DNA of 64,000 bases from NCBI RefSeq assembly GCF_047663525.1, contig NC_092588.1:143614001-143678000 (forward strand), in the 5' to 3' direction. A program made the position numbers and the translations under genes. Numbering within the stretch: position 1 is the first letter of the stretch; each line of letters begins with the position of its first letter. Of this stretch, positions 51,701 through 62,905 are shown piece by piece. Below the pieces are notes generated by a model that saw only the letters and a list, made by a program, of their open reading frames with translations, did not search any database and was not told where the DNA came from. This stretch comes from Anas platyrhynchos (taxonomy: Eukaryota > Chordata > Aves > Anseriformes > Anatidae).

Positions 51701-54700
51701 ACTTTATATTAAACGTTTCATTTTGTTTTGTTTCCTGTTTGTTTGTTTTTAACTCTGATTTAACCCTTGCAATAATTATGATAGATTCGCCATCTCTGGA
51801 AATTTAAAGATCCAGACTTTAGATGCTTTTCTAGCAGACCTGCTGCCAGTGAAGCAGAAACCATTTCAGGGAGTTGTGTTGGCCTGCATTGAACAGGATG
51901 TCAAGCCAGATAATCGTAACAGTCTCTTCTGATCTCGGAATCTATGACTCTGTACTTTCTGGGATTTTTTTTATAGTCCCTTTAATGATGAATGGTGAAA
52001 TCACACCAGGTATTTTGTGTTCCTACCAGATCTGATGGAACAGAAAGAGCAAGCTGCCCATCCCCTCGTGATCAATTTCAGAAGAAGGCAGCTTTTGTTC
52101 AGCTGCATGTTTTTACACGCTGAAATGCATAGAAATGTTTGTTGTTACTGCAATCAACTTCCCAGCATAGGAGGCGTCCCGTTATATCTCATTGATTAAT
52201 TAAGACATTTATTACTTCGTGGGGCTCAGGAACTGAACTGTGCTTTGTGCTTCAGAAGCAAAACGCTTTGCTCAGATGTTAAGTCTTAATTCGGTCGAGT
52301 TAATGTGAACAAGATGCTCCTTATCCCAGCTTAGTTTTAAACTTTTGTAGTCAGAGCATGAAGTTAATCTACACAAAAGAAAATTACTGTGGAGATGGAT
52401 GATGCAATTCTCATTCTGAATTTTAAATTATATTATCTTTTCACAAACTACTACTCAAATAGGGCGCTTTTAGTAGAAAAATGAGCTAGATGACAGTGTT
52501 TATGTACCTTGAGGTTGAGGGAAGAGGAAGAAATTCTTGGGTTCTCTCTACATCCTTGTCCTATTTATGTCAATTTTGATTTTTCATTCTAGTTGTATGC
52601 TGGTGGCAGCTACGGAGTGTAATAGCAGCTACACTGTTGGACACCTTAGGCACAAGGATAGCAGGACATGGTTCAAGTAGAAGCTTAATTATTTATATGC
52701 AAGGATACCAATTTTGTTCAGCAGTAATATACAAAATAGTTTGCAGTCTGTTCAGAACACATGAAAAAAATGTTCTGTTCATGGCAACCTGTGTTCTGAA
52801 TCTCTAATTTGCAATAAAATGTGTGACGTGTTTCGTATTTCAGTAATGGATTGTTGAAGGTCATCCCTCTTTTGTTAAAAAACAAAAAAGTTATACTTCT
52901 TTTGGTGTGTTTTAGGTTTAAATAGTGGTTCCACCTTACTCAGAGCTGTGCTAATACGTCACCACGGTTGTGGCATCTATCCTTTCGTCCAAAGCCCTTT
53001 AAAGAGATTTGTTCCCTTAGAAAGATGAACGAGAATCAGTGCAGGAGATGACATGTTTAATTTCAGCTCTTGCACTACGATGCAAATCGTGCTTCTTACA
53101 GGATGTATCTTAAGAAATAGCCCTCTACCTGTTCCCCTTACCCTCTACGTTTTAGTTTAAGATTCCTATTAAACTCGCCTATCCCAGTAGTCCCCTTAAA
53201 GTTTCTAGGTTTTGGTGTAACAGAGTGCAGAAATAAACTCAAAGTAATTATTTCTGTCTGCCAGTTGAGGAGGGGTGAACGTGTTCACAGAGCGTGTAAC
53301 CGTGTGCATTCGTGTCTCTTTCTAACAGCTTTGCACAGCTAACAACATGCCAGCAGAGCATCAGTTCCTTCGCCATTCCTCTGCTCGTGCTAACGACTGA
53401 CTTAAATCCTCTCACTAAAATCATAAAGTGTCGTGGTTGAAAGTAATTACAGAAACCCCATTGGCATAACTCAGCATTCGACCTAACGGGATCACCCATG
53501 AGGGAAAGAAGGGGCGGCTGTGGAAACGTGCCTGTGACACTGCCTTTCTTTTTCAGGACTTATGACAGGCCTCAACTAGCGTGGCCTTCCCAGCCCAAGG
53601 CTGACAAGGACCTGGCCTACTGGCGGCGGCGAGGACAAGACTTCAGCGTGCTGCAGGGTTATTCCCAGAAAGGAGGAGTGGAAATGCAAGGGCTGGCGGC
53701 AGCCCATGGGGTGCCCCGGCACCCCAAGGACGCTCAGCTGAAGGCAGGACTTGGAGCAGAGTACGTCAGGAGAGGTGGCCTGCCGGAGAACTGCGAGGCG
53801 CCCGGCGACTGCAGCTGGCAAGGTTTGAGGCTGGAAAGCTGGAACCAGCCGAAAAAAGTCGGAAGGCAAATGTCGGACGGCGAGAGGGAGAAACTGCTCC
53901 AGGAGCTGTATGCGCTGACCCTGCGAGACGACGTGCTGAGTGCCCACAGCAAGGGGAAATCGCAGTCCCTGCCCAGAGTCCTGTCTCCAGACAGCATGAG
54001 GTGCGTGGAGATGCCCTCCCTGACCAACAGCAACAGCTCCCTCAGCACAAGTAAAGCCCCGTCCTACCCCCAAAGCAGGCCGGCTGTGGAATCGGCCAAA
54101 CACCACGAAACGGGGAGCCATTTCCTGCCTCTGGTGAAACCCAAGTACGGGAGGCCTCTGCTGCCTCCCTCCTACGAACTGCAGCGACAGAGCAGGGCAC
54201 CCGCTGACACCGCTGGCTTTCAGGACCACCACCAGAAGGACGACCCCGCTCCCTACTTAGCCAAAGCACACGAGCCGAGGCCAGACGCCTGCGTTCAAGA
54301 CTCGGGTTTGGAGCCCCCGGTCTATGTACCTCCCCCGTCCTACAAATCCCCTCCCCATCACGCCGTGACTCCACATTCCCCCAGCGAAGTGCCTACCGAT
54401 GCCACGCATGCCAGCAGCAGCCCGCAGGATGCGGCGGAGCGGCTTGTCACCTGCCAGCGACCGCCTGCAAATAGTGTTGAAAGAGGGGGCGACCCCTGCA
54501 GAGACAGCCACCCTCCCCACGGGAAGCAGAGCCACCCGAGACGCCCCGCTGAGCACCTGCGTTCTGTGCAGTACATCCCCTTTGACGACCCTCGGATACG
54601 GCACATTAAAATCGCCCCCCCTCCCGAAGGGCTGCAGGACAGCACCAAGCGCGGTGAAAACGCGCGGAGTCCCAGTGCTGGCACGTTGCAGGAGCGAGAT

Positions 54701-57700
54701 CTCGACGCGCAGTACCACAGTGCCTTTCTGGATGCAGCACACTCCCCGGGTTCTGCAAAGGGAGAAAGAAATCCTGACAGCTCCTCTCCCAGCTGCAGGT
54801 GGTTGGCGCCGTCCATCCGAGATCAGAACCATTGTGCCTTGCTGGACCAAAGAGACAGTTGTAGCTCAACTAATCACAGCCCCCGTAACGACGCCGGCAC
54901 GGAGTACACAAGAGGCAGGCTTCCTGCAAGGAGCTCACATATGGACAGCACCTGCGAGACCGTTACAAAAGTGAAGAAGTTTGAACCTGGAACTGGGATG
55001 CAGAGCAAAAAGAGTTCAAAGAAAAAAATGAATGAAACTATATTTTGTTTGGTCTCCATCCCAGTTAAATCAGAGTCAAATCTGCCAGATACAGATAGGA
55101 ACAACAACATAACCCAGAGCCCTGATAAGAACGGGTTTGATAACAATGGGGCTTTGCAAGAACAAAGTCTCTTAAGTATGTCTTCGACGGACTTGGAGTT
55201 ACAGGCGCTTACAGGAAGCATGACCAATAAAAATGAGTTACAAAAACAAGAGCTGTGGAGACCAGAAGAGTTCAAACAAATGAATGACCTCAGATTTATT
55301 CAGCCTGCAAAACACAGAGAGCTCAAATACTCTGGCTCCTGGCCAGGTGATCAGTACAAAGACCAGCAGACACAGACCAGTTTTTCCGAAGAACCTCAGA
55401 GCCCAGAGGTTTGCCGTGGTACAAAGCCAGGGCAGCCCGAAAGCACCAGGCTGCTGTCTCCGAAGCAGCTGGGATGTGCAGCATCCACCACAAGGTCAAA
55501 ACAATCAGGGTCACCCTCCGACGAGAGAGGCTGCAGGCAGAGCTCTTACGGCATGAAGGGCCAGACGTACCTCAGCCAGTCCAGCAACAGCGCCTTTTCC
55601 AGGACTGCCACCTCCATCCTGCAGGCCTCCTCGCCAAAGGGCCACCAGAGCCAGCCCCTGCACGCCCAGGAGAGGGAGAACGGCCTTCTTCCCAAGGGCG
55701 ATGTGGTTAAGGGAGAAGCAGGCGCTCCCTGCAACAGTAAGGAGCTGTTTGGGCAGTTCCTTCTGAAGCCCGTCAGTCGCCGCCCCTGGGACGCGATAAG
55801 CGAGCTGGAGAGTTTCAACAAGGAGCTGCAGGGGCAGGAGGAGAGCACGAGCAGTGAAGAAGACTTGGAAAGTGCCATGGCTTCTCCGCTGGCACATGCC
55901 CTTCCCCAGAGAAGGGCGTCCAGGAATGAGAACCAGGAGCCAAAACGTGGTGGGAGGTTGGAAACGGGTGTGCCGGAGGTGCCCGTGTTGAAGTCAGGGA
56001 GAGTTAAGAGCAAGTCTGAAAGTTGGAGCGTGGGGACCGAGCACGGTGGTGAGCCGGGCTGCGTTGGCTCTCAACGCTCTTCGCAGCCAGGAGGGAGCAG
56101 TGAAGGAGTCAGGCCAGCAGATGGAAGCCTGATAACAGAAATGAGGGCAGAGGAAGCCAAGAGCAGAGCAAACAAGCAGCCCGTTCGCGCGGGACCTATC
56201 AAGAGATTCTTGTCCAGCAGCCCAAGCAGTTGCTACCATGGCAATCCTTTCAATAATCCCCTTTTACAGGAGATGAGTGAAGACCAAAATTACTTGGACT
56301 TCGTTAAACTCAGCAAAGGGGCAGCTCCTCAAAACGATCCAGTATTAGAGAGAGGCTCAGTGGTACGCTTGTCCTTAACGAAGAGGAGCCAAGGGCGCTC
56401 TGAGCCGGATTTGAGGTCAGTGGGACTTGATGTAGCCCCAGGACCTGGTGCTAACAATTGTGATCACTCTTCAAATGAGAACGCAGTGGAAATCCCCGTG
56501 AATGAGTCCTTGCAGGCAAGAGCTGCAAGAATTTTAGGCATAGAGATAGCAGTGGAGTCTCTCCTTCCAGATGACCACGGTGGGCCCCATCCAGGCGTGA
56601 GCCCTGCGAATGGTGCCCAGGACTTTGAGTCATCAGCGGAGAGCACAGAAAGTGGCAAAGAAGGAAAAAAAGATGATTCTTACGAAGGCAGGCGCAAGTG
56701 TGGCTGGACAGAGAGCGCGCTCTTTGTTGGAGAGAGGAACCGAGAGAGGTACCTTGATGAATGCCAGGCCACGCACCGCGAAGGCGGCCCTAAAACGTTG
56801 GTGAGGGAGCAAGCGTTTGAACAACCTGCGAGTCCCAGCCAAAACGAAGACCAAAACTCGGTGCCCAAGCCATCCGTGTCTCAGCATTCGGAGAAGAGAG
56901 TGAGGAGCACCTCAAAAGTGATCGAGACGCTCCAAGGCAAGCTCACGTCTCCCCCGAGCCGGACTGCCATGGAGCGCTTGGTGCGCATGAAGGAAGTGGA
57001 CTCCGTGTCCCGGATGCGGCGCCTGAGCATTAAAAGCGCGGACTCGGGAGAGGAGGTGGACGAGGAGAAGCTGTCGAGGGCACCAGAGGAGAGAGGAAGC
57101 AAAGTGGCGAACTCCGGAGCTGTGTCCAAGCGTGTCATCTCCCTCGGCGAAAACGGCTATTTAGCTGGAGTGGACAAGAAGAAGATGGACAGAGATTTTT
57201 CTTTAGGTAAGACCCTCGTGTTGGAGAGCCAAGGGGGAGCTGCTTTATGTAAGCTCTGCCTGTGCCCACGTAACGAGGCTCAAATAGCAACAGGCTGTAG
57301 GTGGTACTATCCCCATCTGGCTGCCACCCCCTGCGGAAGAGGTAAGGAGGGAGCCTATTTTAGGACAAGTTGCTGTAAAGCCAACTTGTGACACTGAAGC
57401 TCATTCACCGCGACGGGCGCGCTCCCTGCGGTCTGCTCTCTGTCGAATTGTTTCAGGGAGCTGCCAGCTTCAACCAACGGGGTTCAAAGACAGCCACTCT
57501 TGTGCCAGTGCTTGGGAACGTGTGGTGAGTTACTCACAGCCTCTCCCTGAATACGTGTTTTTTCCCTCTCTGATACTTCAGTAGACACATGCCATATCAG
57601 AGCTCAAGAGAAACTAAAAATAAGATCTGATGTTCCTCTGGGAAGCCTCTGGGAAAAGGCTGCATTAAGGGGCCTGGAAAATTCTCTCTCTCTCATGAAT

Positions 57701-60198
57701 ATTTTCCAGATCATATGTTGAGAATAGCTGTTACTCCCGGGTCAAATGGAAAGTTGTCTTTTTCAGTGAACACCTTTTTTTTTTCTTTTTTTCTGATGTT
57801 CCTCATCTCTCAAGAGCATATAAACTTGTGTAGTCCGTATGCATCCCCAGAGCAGCACGAGCTGTTCTTTCTCCAAAGCATTTTTCATATGGCATCGGAT
57901 GGAGTGAGCAACTGAAAACCAGTCATTGCCATAGATCTGCATAAAGGGACAAATGTCCCAGGCCACTTGTCTGCTACATGAAATGAATTGGAGTGAGCAA
58001 ATGTGTGGTGCAAAAATTGTTCAATTACTGTTACTCTCCTCCTCCGTTCTTCCATCCCGTCTGCAACAGCTGACACTCTGCCTTGAAATTTGCCCAGGTT
58101 GTTCATTAAACTCCATCGATGCAAATCTGTTCACAGTTTTCCAGTACAGAGGGACTGAAACTAAACTGAGCATACTTCAAAGTGGAAGTATTTCTTTCTT
58201 TCTGACAAAAAAATGTGTTTTTATGAGTTCTGAGTATTGACTCCTGCAGTCTTGCAGCCTTTTCCTCCGTGTCTTTCTCCTTATCCCTCAGCTCTGCAGC
58301 TCTTTCTGCCCTGAACTGTATTCTCTAGACCCGATTTTCCAAGTGGGTTCCTTCAGCTTCCTCATACCCATCAGGGCGAGCACGCCCCACACGCCTCCCA
58401 AACGTTTCCTCCCGGGGGGTTTCTGCCAGCATGAAGAAAATAACTCTTGTGGTGACATGACTTCAGGGATGTACCAAAACAGATTGTGTGTGTTTTATTG
58501 GAATCTTTGAGTTATTCTGCAGTAAATGAGGTCTAATTTTATCCTTCCTGCTGACAATGCCAGGCGTGCATTCTGCAGCGTGCTCCCATTGCAGCAGTTC
58601 CCTCGCAGCTGCAGCAGCCACGAGGTGTTTGTCTGACCTGAGTGAGGCAGGACTGAAGATTTCTGTGTAGAAAATCACAGATTTTTTAGCCTGATGTTTG
58701 TCCTAGCTAACTCCTGCTCCAACAGTCATCTCAGAGTAAGACCTCTCCTGAAACTCAGTGCAAGAAGCTGATCTTACAATCTGATCTCCAAATGTTCCCA
58801 AATGCACTCGATGTCTTTTCTCCTTTGCTGTTTGAAGACTGCTTCTGTGAGGCTAATGATCTGGCTTTGTTTCTGTAGAGAGTATTTCGAGTTAGTTTAA
58901 CCAAACATTGAATAAATGTTTGTGCAGCAGTGCAGGAGTTCCATTATTTGCCCCTCAGATACAGTCTGAGGCAGCCAAGAGTCTTCCTGGCAGTCTGGGC
59001 CTTTTGTGGCCTTGGTTTAGATGCTGAAGATCTGGGTAAGCTATCAGGGAATAAATTGGGCCACGCAGTTCCAAATCTTGTGGCCTGATTTCCTCTCCCC
59101 CAAAGGCAGCACCTCCGTGTTGTGGTGAGCCCTCACAGCGTGAACGTGTGTGAAAATGGGGCCACGGAGGCCTTAGGAAAATCAGACTTCTGAAATGTGA
59201 ATCCATTTTTATCCTTAGGTCAACCTCATGCGGAGCAGTTGAGAAGTTGTGGATGTTCTTGTAGGTTAGGTGGGAAAAAACACTTGCAATTGAAAAAGTA
59301 TCGCTGCTTTGGAGACATCCTCTTGCACCATCAATGCTTGAAGCTTAGAAAGATGCGTCAAGCATTGTCCTGGAGTACACTGGCCCTCGTACACTATTTT
59401 CCTCTTGAGTTGTTTTTTTTTTTTGCATTCATGTGGTGTCTGTCCTTGAAGGCTGGAAATACCAGAAGAGGCTGCATAGTGATAAGCACTTTGGAAAACA
59501 GAGGTAGTGCTGGCACAGCAGAGGCTCCTTTCTTAGCTGGCCTAGCAATTTGAGGAGAGAAGGCAAGAAAAACAATCACAGATCCCTCCCCATGAATCCA
59601 CCCACTAGGGCCATACCCAGAAGCTCCTTCTTAGCGAAGACCAGTGTTAGTGAACCAGTTCTCACTTCAGTGAGTAATGTTCAAACCGTGAGCTGCGGTT
59701 GTGCAGGCTGAAGCAGGTCGGTCTGACCACAGGGATGTAACAGCAGTGCTTTCTGCTACACCACTGAATGAACCTTGGGCTGGGGACACACAATCAAACG
59801 AAAAGATCTTGATGAAAAGAGCTTGCAGCATTTCCCTGTCCTGAGTCTTCAATACAAGGGGGGCAAATCTTACGTCCTTCCCTCTCGAAGCATCTGAAAA
59901 ACAGACGTAATCATTTAGCAGCCAGTGAGCTTGCTCCTACCTACCCAAGGCTTCCCAAGTTTTATCTCAATGCATTTGATCTGAGTTGCTCCCAGGTTAC
60001 ACCAGTGTAAATATAGAATTTGGGTCAGGAATGTAGTAGTTCTATCTTCCCTTTTTATATTAAAATTAGGAAAAAGATTACATATTTCCATGGCTCGCTG
60101 TACCTACCAGTGTTAAATAAGATTCACAGTACCTTATTGATGGTGTTTTCTTCTCTTTTTCAGACACGTATGACCCCACCAAAGTTGAAAAGGTGTGA
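48439..60198 (+). CDS. JCAD: JCAD, junctional cadherin 5 associated protein
   Basis: The coding sequence joins 48439-48731, 53557-57206 and 60164-60198, giving 1325 residues. Human JCAD is about 1359 and starts with nearly the same residues (MYSVEDLLISHGY against MFSVEDLLISHGY here). The protein looks largely disordered, without signal peptide or membrane segment. Conserved islands are at 191-218, 436-447, 585-607, 630-653, 828-857 (LFGQFLLKPVSRRPW), 1080-1102 (ESLQARAARILGI), 1140-1156 and 1215-1231. PPSY motifs at 301-304 and 357-360 fit WW-domain ligands. The C-terminus VEKV fits a class III PDZ ligand. In mammals JCAD sits at endothelial cell-cell junctions, depends on VE-cadherin for localisation, affects angiogenesis and Hippo signalling through LATS2, and lies in a coronary artery disease locus. 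Those roles are from literature, not visible here. Confidence 0.97.
48732..53556 (+). other. JCAD: JCAD intron 2
   Basis: About 4.8 kb, from GTAAGT at 48732 to the acceptor CTTTTTCAG ending at 53556. It contains a sense-strand CR1 3' end at about 51774-51957. The ORFs within it, including a 231-codon antisense frame at 50270-50965, have no family resemblance and look like chance. Confidence 0.93.
51774..51957 (+). mobile_element. Ancient CR1 LINE 3' end
   Basis: Matches the familiar old CR1 3' end in order: CATCTCTGGAAATTTAAAGA, then a block with GATGCTTTTCTAGCAGA, then GGCCTGCATTGAACAGGATG, and finally the terminal repeat GGAATCTATGACTCTG. The last block is the tail repeat, so the element is on the + strand. 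Divergence is high. It lies in JCAD intron 2 in the same direction as the gene. Confidence 0.88.
53557..57206 (+). CDS. JCAD: JCAD coding exon 3 (residues 98-1315)
   Basis: A single 3650-base exon carrying over 90 percent of the protein, as in human JCAD. It starts after CTTTTTCAG with the last base of a glycine codon. It ends at ...GATTTTTCTTTAG before the donor GTAAGA (57207), leaving one base of an aspartate codon. It contains both PPSY motifs, the SSKKKMNETIF block, the LLKPVSRRPW block and the ESLQARAARILGI block. The frame is open for 20 codons into intron 2 upstream and 61 codons into intron 3 downstream, but the splice sites and human alignment set the edges. Confidence 0.97.
57207..60163 (+). 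other. JCAD: JCAD intron 3
   Basis: About 3.0 kb from GTAAGA at 57207 to the acceptor TTCTCTTTTTCAG ending at 60163. If retained, the reading frame continues 61 codons to a TGA at 57389-57391. No other gene or clear repeat was recognised inside. Confidence 0.93.
60164..60198 (+). CDS. JCAD: JCAD terminal coding segment (residues 1315-1325)
   Basis: Only 35 coding bases: completion of an aspartate codon, then TYDPTKVEKV and TGA at 60196-60198. Human JCAD ends SYDPSRVERV, which confirms both splice sites and the phase. The segment is too short for ORF-based gene finders. The last four residues, VEKV, have an acidic residue at -2 and valine at 0, fitting a class III PDZ-binding C-terminus. Confidence 0.95.
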
Positions 60199-60933
60199 GA
60201 TGAACAGAGAGGAGAACAGAGGTTCCTGCTCTACTAAGAATGTTTCACTGATTTTTATTTTTTTTTTGCTGGGTGCTTTTTGTATGTTTTTGTTCTTTGA
60301 TGCTTGGAAGTTGCCTCCATTCGTGGTGTTCATGGTGTACTGGTAATGCCTTTACCACTGGCACTAGGAATTAGCTATTTGTGTCTGAAACTGTTGCGGA
60401 GACCGCAGAAAAGTCTGACTTCTACATTGGGACCATCTGGCTTTGTAGCATTAAGACTTAATGCCTACAGTTGGCAAAGCATTTTTGTCTGAGCAGCATT
60501 TCAGTCTTCAGCAGGGATGATGAAGTGCATAAAGCGAGGCTTTTGAGCTTTCTCTTTGGTGTAAATGTAAACGTGGGAGATTAGTGAAATGATTTTGAAA
60601 AGAATGTGAATTTATAAGCTAAACTTCTCAGTCTCTATAGTCTAAACTTTGTTTAACTTAAGGGATTTTTGGCCATAAGTAGAAAGTGCTGCTGCACAAA
60701 GCGGGGGAAGGAATGTGAGACAATGGGAGCGAAGGCTGATTGTGAAATTATTTCTGACTTCCAGAGTTTGAATTTACTCGGATTAAATACTTACTTGCCA
60801 CCTAGAGAGAAGAAAAGCAAAAACCCCAAAGCTTCTAAAAGATGAAGACTTTTGTAGTACAATGTACAGAACGTGTAATTATAGTAGTTGGCAACTAGTG
60901 TTTCAGACCAATGCAAAGTATACCACTGGCTGT

Positions 60934-60941
60934 TTTGCACT
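60934..60941 (+). promoter_or_regulatory. Overlapping miR-19 and miR-130/301 seed matches
   Basis: TTTGCAC at 60934-60940 matches the miR-19 seed and TTGCACT at 60935-60941 matches the miR-130/301/454 seed. Both families are deeply conserved in vertebrates. Seven-base matches are common by chance, so function is only possible, not shown. Confidence 0.2.
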
Positions 60942-61107
60942 CAGTATTACCTATTTTTGTTTTGCTGTTTAGAAATTCTTTATATGAAAGAATAGTAGCT
61001 GGTTTAAAATAGCCCATTTTAACAAAGTAACTATATTTCTTGTTACAGAATACTATCTATTTTTCTACGATGTAAACAATTGCTAACAAGTGGCAAGTAT
61101 AAAGAAG

Positions 61108-61129
61108 TATTATTATTATTATTATTATA
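61108..61129. repeat. (TAT)n simple repeat in the 3' UTR
   Basis: About seven ATT/TAT units. A short trinucleotide microsatellite within the transcript. Confidence 0.85.
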
Positions 61130-61532
61130 TTTTAAGAAGACTTATCCGTCTGAGTGAAGGTGACCCAAGCAGATTTCACTTGTGTATCTTAATGCACATG
61201 CCATATTGCCACAGATCCAGTAGTGCTCCCTTATTTTGTTGGGAAAAGAGCCATCCATGTATGTATTTGTGTATGTACTACAGGGTTAATTTCTGTTTTT
61301 TCCCCGCTCAACCCTTGGATCGCTCTTCTTGGAGCAACTTTCTGAAGCGCAGCTGAGAACCGTCTGGGCTGGTGTTGCTGCCATAACATTCCAGTGACTG
61401 TGATTACCAAAAAAAAAAGGGTTTGGATCTTCATCCCAGTGTCCTTGAGCAGCTCAGATGAAATACCTGGTTTCTTTCTTTCACTTAACTTCTTTTTGCA
61501 CATTGTGGTTTTGGATTGGGCCAGTGTATGAA

Positions 61533-61542
61533 AATAAATAAA
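61533..61542 (+). terminator. Overlapping AATAAA hexamers, weaker candidate
   Basis: Two AATAAA hexamers overlap at 61533-61538 and 61537-61542. No clear GT-rich downstream element follows (the next bases are CCCGGGTT), so I rank this below the signal at 61676. Confidence 0.25.
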
Positions 61543-61675
61543 CCCGGGTTCAGTTCTTCCCTGCAGCTCACTGATGGTGCCGGGGAGGAGTTCAGATGTC
61601 TTCTTTGAGGCATTCAAATACATGGCTTTAATGTATTTTATCTGCACACACAAATGCATGACCTACAGAGTTTAT

Positions 61676-61681
61676 AATAAA
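61676..61681 (+). terminator. JCAD: Polyadenylation signal, proximal candidate
   Basis: AATAAA followed within about 50 bases by T/GT-rich sequence (GATCTGTGTCTTTAAAG). It would give a 3' UTR of about 1.5 kb. Confidence 0.5.
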
Positions 61682-61837
61682 GCCTATGCATTCTGCTCTT
61701 TGAGACTGAATTAGCCTGCATAGGATCTGTGTCTTTAAAGCCTTTATGTCCACTCCTGTGCAGTTTTTGTAAGTACCTGGACACTAACATTCTTCAGGTG
61801 ACTTGTTCATGTACATCACTGGTCTATTCTACTATTC

Positions 61838-61854
61838 TTTTTTTTTTTTTTTTT
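61838..61854. repeat. Poly-T tract
   Basis: About 17 consecutive T, downstream of the proximal polyadenylation signal. Confidence 0.8.
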
Positions 61855-62490
61855 GGTTTTGTAGCATAATTTTATTTTCTAAAATCTGATTTCTTGAAAT
61901 ATGTTTTCCTAAGTCTGTACTTTGGAAAGAACACTCATCCTGTGTTTTGGCAGAAAGAACTTCTTGTCTGTAACACGATTCTGTTACATATGGACTATTT
62001 AAAGCTTGTTTGAAAAGAAACTGTGGTGTATAATTTATTTTATTAACTCTTGTGCATGCTGTCCAGCAGTGCTTGTTGACAAGCTGTTCCTACCATCCTT
62101 CCTATACTCACCTTTGTTTCAAAATAATCGTCTATCTCCATCTAGCACATCTGGGGGCTGGTAAGTGGCTGCAAAACGTTTCCCACTACTAATTTCGTCC
62201 ATAAAGAGCTACTTCCTAAAAAGAATTGCTCCAGTTCTTACCATCCCATTTACTAGCAAAGCTGAGATGCCTGGCAATAACTTGAGGGATTTAATTTACC
62301 CTGGATTTCTGGAGAACTGTAAATGTCATGTATCTCTGGTCCTGCTACCTTCAGTTCATGTCTGTGTGGAACATGAAGTTTTTGTGCTTTTTTTTTCCTT
62401 TTCTGATGGGGAGGGGTTACTTGCTTCTTCACTGTCTGTTTCACCACTCATGTCAAGTAATTACTTTTCCAAAACATGTGAACAGCCAAG

Positions 62491-62523
62491 ATCTTTTTTT
62501 TTTTTATTTAAAAAAAAAAAAAA
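62491..62523. repeat. Adjacent poly-T and poly-A tracts
   Basis: About 12 T, a short ATTT spacer, then about 14 A. The arms are complementary and could fold into a tight hairpin in the transcript if the long 3' UTR form is used. Confidence 0.8.
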
Positions 62524-62883
62524 GCAACAGGAAGAATTGGTTTTACAGGCCAACAATGAGAAATTAAAACTTAAAACATTAATAAGCTTTATTTTGCAGC
62601 AACGTGGCTGACCAATGGATGGAAGACTAGAGTTAGTACTGCTTTAAACATGGTGTGCTAGTTTAACCACACTAGATATTCCTACTGTGACATAGGAATG
62701 ACTATGATTTAGTGTTTCTATGGCACCTGTGCCATATCAGCTATCTGAACGGGCTTGGGGGATGATACCATAGATGAACACCTTTCCAGAAGCCCTTTGC
62801 CAGTTGCAAATAGTCATCAGAAAGCTCCTTCTGCACCAGATGCAGTTAAAAAATAGTTAATGGTGATTTTCAGTGCCTGTTTC

Positions 62884-62889
62884 AATAAA
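62884..62889 (+). terminator. JCAD: Polyadenylation signal, distal candidate
   Basis: AATAAA in the context TTTCAATAAAGCTGTCGTGG, a typical vertebrate arrangement. It would give a 3' UTR of about 2.7 kb. Another cluster of AATAAA at 63707-63719 lies in an A-rich stretch and is less convincing. Confidence 0.45.
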
Positions 62890-62905
62890 GCTGTCGTGGC
62901 AACAG

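Larger units (their letters stand above)
60199..62905 (+). other. JCAD: JCAD 3' UTR (end uncertain)
   Basis: It follows the stop codon. Candidate polyadenylation signals suggest a short form ending near 61700 and a longer form ending near 62905; a still longer form is possible. It holds a TAT trinucleotide repeat at 61108-61129, an overlapping pair of miRNA seed matches at 60934-60941, and a T-run near 61838. Human JCAD also has a long 3' UTR. ORFs here are chance. Confidence 0.6.

Noticed and set aside
53498..53556. An in-frame ATG at 53498 as start of the large JCAD exon
   Set aside because: The first 20 codons lie before the acceptor CTTTTTCAG and read through its polypyrimidine tract. 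The human protein starts with the residues encoded by exon 2 at 48439.
53576..57138. Antisense ORFs across JCAD exon 3, up to 218 codons
   Set aside because: Shadows of the coding strand; none resembles a known family.
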